Positions 1 to 5,219 of a stretch of DNA of 8,424 bases are shown here, in pieces. A program made the position numbers and the translations under genes. The stretch's first letter is position 1, and each line of letters begins with the position of its first letter. The notes beneath the pieces were generated by a model. The model was not told where the DNA came from, did not search any database, and saw nothing but the letters and a program-made list of their open reading frames with translations. The DNA is from Aquimarina sp. (GTDB taxonomy: Bacteria > Bacteroidota > Bacteroidia > Flavobacteriales > Flavobacteriaceae), in the NCBI GenBank assembly GCA_011524575.1, contig WTKB01000365.1, positions 1-8,424 of the forward strand, given 5' to 3'.

Positions 1-1
1 T

Positions 2-1213
2 TATACCATTACAGCAACAAGTCCTTCAGGTTGTGATTATACTTATGATTATACCGTTACAGTTAATCCATCATCAGAGTTTCCTATTATTACAGATAAT
101 TATTATTATGCTTGTAATGATAACTCTGGTGTAGCTTTAGTTGACGCTCGTGATGCTTTTACGGAGACACAGTTAGATGGAATTACGTGGTATAACGAAG
201 CTACAGGTGGGCAATTAATTACGCTTCCTATATTGCAACAAGAAGGAAAATTATCTTATTTTGCAGAGTATTTAGATCCTGATCCTGCAATTGTGTGTCC
301 TGCAACAGAACGTGTGGAAATTACATTAGAGTTCTTTTCTTATATTGAAGCACCTGTTTTAGATACTGCTTCCGTGAGTACGTGTTATGATTCGGGAGAA
401 GACGCACTTTATACCATTACGAATTATCCAACAGATTCAAATACTACTGTTTATTGGTATGAAGAAGGAAATGTAACTCCTTTAGCGGAGGGGGCTAGTT
501 TCTCTCCAGACACTTCAATATATAGTCAAGAAGGAACTACTTATTCTTTTTATGTTCAGTTTGTTTCTGAACATCAATTGATTAATGGTGCTGTTCTAGA
601 TTGTGAGTCGCCTATTGTATCATTTAATTACTCATTAAATCCTAGTCCAGAAGTTATTATTCAGTCGAATGGGCTTCCGTATGTTGAGATTGCTAGTGAT
701 GTATATCAGCTTTTTGCTGAAGGAGGAACTGTAAGTGCTGATCAAGATTATATTTTTAGCGTTTTTGACTCGGATAATAATGTGCCCGTTGTAGTTAGTT
801 CTGATAATACATTTACAGTAACAACTTCTTCTTATTATGATATCTTTGTAGAAGATGCTAATGGGTGTATAGGAGAATATTTTGATGTATGGATTGAAAA
901 AAAGGAATTTTTAATTCCTAATGTATTCTCTCCTAGTAACGACTCCTCAGTACCTACTTGGTATCCAGGTAGGGATACAGTTACAGATGCGGTACTCCTA
1001 GATTATCAAAATATGGAAGTCTTTATTTTTGATAGATATGGAAGACTCATAAGCCAGTTCTTAGGTAGCGATATTCAGACCAGTAGCGATGGTTGGGATG
1101 GTACCTATGATGGAATGTCTTTACCTACTGGCGATTATTGGTATCATATTAAGACGAATCATATTGATAATAAAGAGTACACAGGACATTTTACTCTTTA
1201 TAGAAAAAACTAG
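2..1213 (+). CDS. C-terminal part of a T9SS-secreted, gliding/adhesin-type surface protein (5' end outside window)
   Basis: The frame is open to the left edge, so this is the last 403 residues of a longer protein; the TTG at 233 is only an internal codon. The visible part has beta-rich, Ig/PKD-like stretches with scattered cysteines and recurring Y-T-I-T / Y-T-V-T-V strands, typical of large repetitive adhesins. The last ~100 residues (about 908-1210) form a CHU_C/type B T9SS sorting domain: I-P-N-V-F-S-P-S-N-D, then V-F-I-F-D-R-Y-G-R-L, G-W-D-G-T-Y-D-G, L-P-T-G-D-Y-W-Y and a final G-H-F-T-L-Y-R-K-N. In this family the domain directs export across the outer membrane by the type IX system, with SprF-like partners needed for some substrates. 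A PorP/SprF-family gene follows after 35 bp, probably in the same operon. Cargo function (adhesion, gliding or other) cannot be told from the visible part. The sorting-domain call is firm; the adhesin role is inferred. Confidence 0.93.
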   Translation, partial: YTITATSPSGCDYTYDYTVTVNPSSEFPIITDNYYYACNDNSGVALVDARDAFTETQLDGITWYNEATGGQLITLPILQQEGKLSYFAEYLDPDPAIVCPATERVEITLEFFSYIEAPVLDTASVSTCYDSGEDALYTITNYPTDSNTTVYWYEEGNVTPLAEGASFSPDTSIYSQEGTTYSFYVQFVSEHQLINGAVLDCESPIVSFNYSLNPSPEVIIQSNGLPYVEIASDVYQLFAEGGTVSADQDYIFSVFDSDNNVPVVVSSDNTFTVTTSSYYDIFVEDANGCIGEYFDVWIEKKEFLIPNVFSPSNDSSVPTWYPGRDTVTDAVLLDYQNMEVFIFDRYGRLISQFLGSDIQTSSDGWDGTYDGMSLPTGDYWYHIKTNHIDNKEYTGHFTLYRKN

Positions 1214-1248
1214 GGATATACATGATCACTTACTTAAATAATTAATTT

Positions 1249-2187
1249 ATGAAAAAAATACTTACTCCTTTTTTTATTTTATTATTAACTCATCTTTTTG
1301 CACAAGAGTTTAGATTACCCATAGAAAACCAATATCTAGCAGATAACGACTTTATTGTTTCTGATTCCTATGCAGGTATTGGAGACTGTTGGCAGGCACG
1401 TAGTAGTGGTTTTCAGCAGTGGGTAGGCGTTAAAAATGCCCCTAGTACTCAAACACTTTCTTTTGATGGCCGTATTCAGGACCGTTCTGGGATAGGTGGT
1501 ATCTTTTTTCTAGATGCCAATGGAGCTACCAAACAAAGAGGTGTACAACTGTCATTTTCTCACCATTTGACACTAGATGCTTATCGTCAACGCTACTTGT
1601 CTTTTGGAATTAGTTACAAGTACACGCAATTTTCTATCGATACAGCAGATTTTAACGAACCAAGCTTAATTGGAATTGATGACCAGAGTACTGTAGATCA
1701 TAACTTTAATGTAAGTACATTGTTACGTTTTAGATCTTTTTTTGTTAATTTAAATGTCATTAACTTATTAGAAAAAAAATTATTAGATTTTAGTTCTGGT
1801 GAACCAGAATCTATAACAAGTTATTACCTATATACAGGTTATACTTTTAAAAATGAGATAAAAGCTACTGAAATTCAGCCTTCTTTACTCTACAGAAGTT
1901 TTCAAGCTGATGGTAGATCTACAATAGATGCTAATGTGAAGTTTAAGAAGTTTAAGAAGAAGAATTATTATTGGGGAGGAATGTCTATAAGAACCTTGAT
2001 AGATCAGGGTTTTATGCCACTCTCGGCATCTCCAATGATTGGTATGCGTAGAAATAGTTTGTACTTTTCTTATGGGTACCAATTCAACTTAAACGAAACT
2101 ACTCAATTTACACAACAAGGATCACATATGCTTACTATTGGTATTGATTTCCTTTGTAAAAAGAGTTCATGTGGATGTACCTATTAA
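1249..2187 (+). CDS. PorP/SprF-family type IX secretion system outer-membrane protein
   Basis: This is a 312-residue protein with a Sec signal peptide (M-K-K, hydrophobic core, probable cleavage at F-A|Q-E-F near residue 18-19, the usual Bacteroidetes form). Right after it come N-Q-Y-L-A-D-N and Y-A-G-I-G-D-C, then Q-W-V-G-V-K-N-A-P-S-T-Q, the hallmark start of the PorP/SprF family. The rest alternates amphipathic strands suited to a beta-barrel, with late family features such as S-P-M-I-G-M-R-R and the terminal strand before residue 300. Length is normal for the family. Known members sit in the outer membrane and help deliver or anchor T9SS substrates; SprF is specific for SprB. Its place directly behind a gene with a type B sorting domain suggests it serves that protein. 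The C-terminus carries a short cysteine cluster (C-K-K-S-S-C-G-C-T-Y). The ATG lacks a Shine-Dalgarno, as is normal in this phylum. Confidence 0.93.
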   Translation: MKKILTPFFILLLTHLFAQEFRLPIENQYLADNDFIVSDSYAGIGDCWQARSSGFQQWVGVKNAPSTQTLSFDGRIQDRSGIGGIFFLDANGATKQRGVQLSFSHHLTLDAYRQRYLSFGISYKYTQFSIDTADFNEPSLIGIDDQSTVDHNFNVSTLLRFRSFFVNLNVINLLEKKLLDFSSGEPESITSYYLYTGYTFKNEIKATEIQPSLLYRSFQADGRSTIDANVKFKKFKKKNYYWGGMSIRTLIDQGFMPLSASPMIGMRRNSLYFSYGYQFNLNETTQFTQQGSHMLTIGIDFLCKKSSCGCTY

Positions 2188-2201
2188 TAGGTTGTAAAAT
2201 A

Positions 2202-2260
2202 ACAAAAACACACGCAACGAATTTACTTTTTATAAGTAAATTCGTTGCGTGTGTTTTTGT
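2202..2260 (+). terminator. Intrinsic terminator, 27-bp perfect stem, probably bidirectional
   Basis: Bases 2202-2228 are the exact reverse complement of 2234-2260, leaving a 5-nt loop (2229-2233). The stem has a GC-containing core (CACACGCAACG) and ends in a T-run on the + strand (GTGTTTTTGT), with the mirror-image A-run on the left arm, so it could work in both directions. It starts 14 bp after the stop of the PorP/SprF-family gene and closes that unit. Confidence 0.85.
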
Positions 2261-2349
2261 ACTATTCGTATCGTACATTTAGTACCAATGGTTATAATAC
2301 TGATGATACTTCATAAATAGATGGGTATGATCATTCAAAAAAATAATTG

Positions 2350-3624
2350 ATGAGTTCTATATTTAAAAAGGTTTATTTTGTTTTTTTATTTTGTTGTTTT
2401 ATTTCTTTCACAGGATTTTCTAAGTACGTACTTGTACCTATGGATGCAGATTTTCAAAAAAACCATTTAAAATCTTATGGGTTAACGTATTGGGCATTGC
2501 AGCAAGGGCAGAAAGTGAAATGGCTTCTTAATTACAGAGGAGGTTCTTTTTTATTTTCTGATTCTGAAGAAATACAAACTCAATGTAAAATAAGAGGTAT
2601 TAGTTTTGAGTCGCTTTCAGAGACAGATACGCAGGCTCTTTTACAAAAGATTGCTAGTCCATCAAAAAACATGGAAGCTATTGTTTTGGAAAAAGCTCCT
2701 AAGGTGGCAGTATACACCCCTAATGGTACTCAACCATGGGATGATGCTGTAACTATGGTACTTACTTATGCCGAGATTCCTTATGATAAAATTTATGATC
2801 CTGAAGTGCTTTCAAATCAATTAGTTGCTTATGATTGGTTGCATTTACACCATGAAGATTTTACGGGGCAATATGGTAAATTTTATAAGAATTACGGAGC
2901 ATCAAATTGGTATATAGAAGATAAAAAACGTAAAGAAGAAATGGCCTATGATTTAGGTTATACTAAGGTTTCACAAGAAAAATTGGCAGTAGCTAAAAAA
3001 ATTAGAGATTATGTTATAGGTGGTGGTTTTATGTTCGCAATGTGTAGTGCTACCGATAGTTTTGATATTGCTTTAAGTGCCGAAGGAGTAGATATTTGTG
3101 CTTCTGTTTTTGATGGAGACCCTAGTGATCCTGCATATGAATCTAAGATTGACTATAAAAAGACTTTTGCGTTTAAAAATTTCACTTTGGAAAAAACTTT
3201 AAAATATGAGTTTTCAGATATAGATATGACATCTAAACGTAAAGGAGTACTTAAAGAAATGGATTACTTTCAGCTTATGGATTTCTCTGCTAAATGGGAT
3301 CCTATTCCTGCAATGCTTTGTCAAAACCACACCAGTTTGGTTAAGGGATTTATGGGGCAAACAACGGCTTTTGATCATCAAATGGTAAAGTCTAATGTTC
3401 TAGTATTAGGTCAAAATCAGTCCAACAAAGAGGCAAGATATATTCATGGTATTAAGGGGAAAGGTTTTTTTACTTTTTATGGTGGACACGACCCCGAGGA
3501 TTATCAACATCGCGTTGGAGACCCTAAAACAGAATTAGAACTTCATCCGAATTCTCCAGGATACCGATTAATTTTAAATAATTTGTTATTTCCAGCAGCT
3601 AAGCGAAAAAAACAAAAAACTTAG
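2350..3624 (+). CDS. Exported conserved Bacteroidetes protein (family often labelled 'asparagine synthetase B')
   Basis: The ATG at 2350 is preferred over the adjacent TTG at 2347; a TAA lies just before. The 424-residue product has an N-terminal signal sequence (K6-K7, hydrophobic ~9-22, likely cleavage around residue 25), so it should be periplasmic or membrane-attached. The mature protein opens with Y-V-L-V-P-M-D and contains strongly patterned stretches I recall from a widespread flavobacterial family: Q-K-N-H-L-K-S-Y-G, P-W-D-D-A-V-T-M-V-L-T-Y-A-E-I-P-Y, H165-L-H-H-E-D-F-T-G-Q-Y-G-K, G-G-G-F-M-F-A-M-C232-S, and Y377-G-G-H-D-P-E-D-Y-Q-H. That family often carries the name 'asparagine synthetase B'. 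I see no N-terminal nucleophile Cys at position 2 and no S-G-G-x-D ATP-pyrophosphatase motif, so that enzyme is unlikely. The G-G-G...C-S turn and conserved histidines could suit a class I glutamine amidotransferase-like or ThuA-like fold, which is inference only. It is a separate unit, between the terminator and an orphan gene. Confidence 0.85.
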   Translation: MSSIFKKVYFVFLFCCFISFTGFSKYVLVPMDADFQKNHLKSYGLTYWALQQGQKVKWLLNYRGGSFLFSDSEEIQTQCKIRGISFESLSETDTQALLQKIASPSKNMEAIVLEKAPKVAVYTPNGTQPWDDAVTMVLTYAEIPYDKIYDPEVLSNQLVAYDWLHLHHEDFTGQYGKFYKNYGASNWYIEDKKRKEEMAYDLGYTKVSQEKLAVAKKIRDYVIGGGFMFAMCSATDSFDIALSAEGVDICASVFDGDPSDPAYESKIDYKKTFAFKNFTLEKTLKYEFSDIDMTSKRKGVLKEMDYFQLMDFSAKWDPIPAMLCQNHTSLVKGFMGQTTAFDHQMVKSNVLVLGQNQSNKEARYIHGIKGKGFFTFYGGHDPEDYQHRVGDPKTELELHPNSPGYRLILNNLLFPAAKRKKQKT

Positions 3625-3752
3625 ATAGGTTTTTCTCTGTATTTTGTGAGTTATTCGCAATTATTTTCATAAAAAATTGTTATATATATAGCATTTGTTA
3701 GTTTTAAATAGGTAAATTGTAATAAGATTTATTATATTCGAGAAAAAATTGT

Positions 3753-4532
3753 ATGTGGTTGTTTGATTTGTTTTTTAAAAATACAAAAGATAAAAGGGTT
3801 TTAAATCCACCTCAACCTGATTCTTCAGTTGATACAATAGTTCAAATTGAAGCTGAAGATTTACCTCCTTCAATTACAAATGAGAATATAGATCAATATA
3901 TGATGACATATTTGGCTCTTGTTAGTGAGTCGAAAAGTGTTAAAGATCAGCTTGTGAGTCTATTGGAATTAAATAATAATTTGTTAAATCCAAATTTTGT
4001 TACTCAAGGTGTTTATTTAGATAGGTACAGGAATAGCGTGCAAGCTAAAATTGATCAGACACTACAAGTATTAGATTATGAAGTTAATCTTGAGGGTATT
4101 ATAAAATATTCTGATCTTAAAAAAAGATTAGAACAGCTCATAGATTTTCATGAGGTAATCATTTTGAAAATGAAATCTGAAACTCTACCTCAGTATAAAA
4201 AATTTTTCAAAAAACTACACAAGAAAACATCTAAGCATATAAAAGATCTTGTAAAAACTTTAAAAGCCAAAGCAAAACCTCAACAAAAAATACAATCAAA
4301 AAAATCTCCTGATAAAACAGTTCCTGTAGCAGTACATTTGCTACAAGCTCAGATTAATTCTATTGATACAAGATTGTCATACTTATTAGATACAGCTAAT
4401 TCTACTACCAAATTGTCTGATTTTGAAGATTTACAAAAAGAAGCTTTTAAACTCCTAGAAAAAAAGGACGCTACATCGGAACAATCCTCTCAAATTAAAA
4501 ACTTAATAAGTGTATTATCTGGATGTTGTTGA
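3753..4532 (+). CDS. Hypothetical lysine-rich helical protein ending in Gly-Cys-Cys
   Basis: I do not recognise this 259-residue protein. It has no signal peptide. The N-terminus (M-W-L-F-D-L-F-F-K-N) is short and hydrophobic, like an amphipathic membrane-contact helix, followed by a proline/serine-rich spacer (~20-40). From about residue 45 the composition is strongly helical (leucine, lysine, glutamate, glutamine; almost no glycine), with likely coiled-coil stretches at ~50-135 and ~195-250. Between them, ~139-190, is a very basic segment (K-K-F-F-K-K-L-H-K-K and K-A-K-A-K-P-Q-Q-K) that could contact nucleic acid or acidic lipid. It ends L-S-G-C-C, and those two cysteines are the only ones in the protein. 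Codon use looks like its neighbours and the frame is intact, so it is probably a real gene. A TATATTCG at 3733-3740 is one base off the phylum's -7 element, but no -33 TTG sits at the right spacing. It has no obvious operon partner; 128 bp separate it from the gene before. Confidence 0.7.
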   Translation: MWLFDLFFKNTKDKRVLNPPQPDSSVDTIVQIEAEDLPPSITNENIDQYMMTYLALVSESKSVKDQLVSLLELNNNLLNPNFVTQGVYLDRYRNSVQAKIDQTLQVLDYEVNLEGIIKYSDLKKRLEQLIDFHEVIILKMKSETLPQYKKFFKKLHKKTSKHIKDLVKTLKAKAKPQQKIQSKKSPDKTVPVAVHLLQAQINSIDTRLSYLLDTANSTTKLSDFEDLQKEAFKLLEKKDATSEQSSQIKNLISVLSGCC

Positions 4533-4606
4533 AGGCTCTTGAAAACTTACCACAAGTAATTCTAATTAGGCTAATTTACCAAGACTTTGATTGAACTCTA
4601 CTATTA

Positions 4607-4769
4607 ATACCAATTAATCTTTAAAATCGACATAATAAATCGTATCTTTTTCCTTTCTACTTTATTAGAAAAATAAAACGTAGCATAATACTATGCTTGA
4701 TTTTTATAATGCGTATAAAGAAAAAATACTTCCATTTATTTTATATCGTTTTCAAAGATCAATTGGTAT
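4607..4769. repeat. Fold-back element A (163 bp)
   Basis: The ends are inverted repeats of 16 bp with one mismatch: ATACCAATTAATCTTT (4607-4622) against AAAGATCAATTGGTAT (4754-4769). The inner parts of the arms also pair imperfectly, down to a central stem AGCATA (4682-4687) / TATGCT (4692-4697) with loop ATAC. Nearly the whole segment therefore folds into one long imperfect hairpin, as palindromic MITEs and some repeat-derived RNAs do. It abuts M1, with 1 bp shared at 4769. No ORF of its own is visible. Confidence 0.7.
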
Positions 4770-4929
4770 AAGAGCTTGTATAAAGAGAATACGAACTGTA
4801 ATTCAAAACTTTGCTGTTATTGGGTTACTTTTAAATGATACACCTATCAAAATAGGTAAATCTTTTTAAAGTGATTCAAGTTCTTAAAATTTTGGATTAG
4901 AGGAAGTAGTGAGTTTAAACAAGCTCTTA
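4769..4929 (+). mobile_element. MITE-like element M1 (161 bp), first of two inverted copies
   Basis: The terminal inverted repeats are TAAGAGCTTGTATAAA at 4769-4784 and, read from the other strand, TAAGAGCTTGTTTAAA ending at 4929 (15 of 16 bases match). The element is flanked by a possible 3-bp target duplication, GTA at 4766-4768 and 4930-4932. The interior has no transposase. Its reverse complement aligns with 8279-8424 at roughly 89% by eye, with one small indel, so it is a true repeat family member. The GAGCTTGTTTAAA-type end recalls IS5-superfamily termini, but that link is from memory and uncertain. The element would need a transposase supplied from elsewhere. Confidence 0.8.
4842..4857. 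other. Small hairpin inside M1
   Basis: ACCTAT (4842-4847) pairs perfectly with ATAGGT (4852-4857) around the loop CAAA. The corresponding hairpin in M2 (8350-8365) has a changed sequence but keeps its pairing on one strand, including a compensatory change; see findings. Confidence 0.55.
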
Positions 4930-4954
4930 GTAACATATATAAACACTATCTTTT

Positions 4955-4982
4955 TTGTATTATTAGAAGTTTAGTATTTTTG
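4955..4982 (+). promoter_or_regulatory. Bacteroidetes-type promoter, probably for ftsK
   Basis: TTG at 4955-4957 is followed by exactly 17 nt and then TATTTTTG at 4975-4982. This matches the phylum consensus TTG-N17-23-TANNTTTG in every fixed position. It lies in unique sequence between M1 and B and points toward ftsK. Transcription would begin near 4989, giving a leader of about 230 nt that contains all of element B and the palindrome at 5163-5186. No equally good promoter is visible between B and the ftsK start. Confidence 0.6.
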
Positions 4983-4994
4983 CTTTATTCCTAA

Positions 4995-5164
4995 TACCAA
5001 TTATGCATTGAAATTACTTTAAAATAATTTAATAAAGTTTTTCTATACGATGTGTTATTATAACTACGTTGTGGTCTCTGTTGTGTTAAAAAACAAACAA
5101 AGTAATCTGAGTAATCGTATGATTTATTTAATAACAATTTCAATGATTGATGGATAAAATGGTA
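4995..5164. repeat. Fold-back-like element B (about 170 bp)
   Basis: Several inverted matches nest around a common centre near 5080: TACCA (4995-4999) with TGGTA (5160-5164), CATTGAAATT (5006-5015) with AATTTCAATG (5136-5145), and ATACGAT (5045-5051) with ATCGTAT (5114-5120). It begins with the same TAATACCAATTA as element A and is about the same size, but the interior is different and the pairing is looser. It may be an older or divergent relative of A. The boundaries are approximate. Confidence 0.5.
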
Positions 5165-5186
5165 AGAGCTTGTTTAAACAGGCTCT
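5163..5186. repeat. Palindromic MITE-end remnant upstream of ftsK
   Basis: AGAGCTTGTTT (5165-5175) faces AAACAGGCTCT (5176-5186), an 11-bp inverted repeat with one mismatch and no spacer. The 17 bases from 5163 (TAAGAGCTTGTTTAAAC) are identical to the M1 right terminus read on the other strand, and the right half is the same end with one substitution. The simplest reading is a MITE that lost its interior, leaving two ends fused. It ends 33 bp before the ftsK ATG, so it could also act as an operator-like site. Confidence 0.6.
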
Positions 5187-5219
5187 AAAAGTTATAATAC
5201 TTTTAAATTTCTATGATTT

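Larger units (their letters stand above)
4533..5219. other. 687-bp intergenic region filled with small repeat elements
   Basis: No convincing gene lies here. In order it holds ~74 bp of unassigned AT-rich sequence, fold-back element A (4607-4769), MITE M1 (4769-4929), a short unique stretch with a consensus promoter (4955-4982), fold-back-like element B (4995-5164), a palindromic MITE-end remnant (5163-5186) and a 33-bp leader before ftsK. A 12-bp direct repeat, TAATACCAATTA, occurs at 4605-4616 and 4992-5003 and marks the left ends of A and B. Confidence 0.8.

Noticed and set aside
233..1213. Gene start at the TTG at 233
   Set aside because: The frame continues open to the window edge with the same beta-rich composition, so the TTG is an internal leucine codon of a truncated gene.
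3677..3740. Possible promoter parts upstream of the orphan gene (TTG at 3677 and 3717, TATAGCATTTG, TATATTCG)
   Set aside because: No pair has the 17-23 nt spacing of the phylum consensus and the -7 candidates each deviate, so no promoter was called.
4533..4541. AGGCTCTTG just after the orphan gene stop, resembling a MITE end
   Set aside because: Only about nine bases match the terminal repeat and the following TTTAAA part is missing, so chance is a sufficient explanation.
4693..4869. Open 58-codon frame on the + strand (M-L-D-F-Y-N-A-Y-K-E...I-G-K-S-F)
   Set aside because: It runs from the middle of fold-back element A across the junction into M1. In the M2 copy the same frame is not preserved, ending earlier after an indel. 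It is most likely chance coding within repeats.
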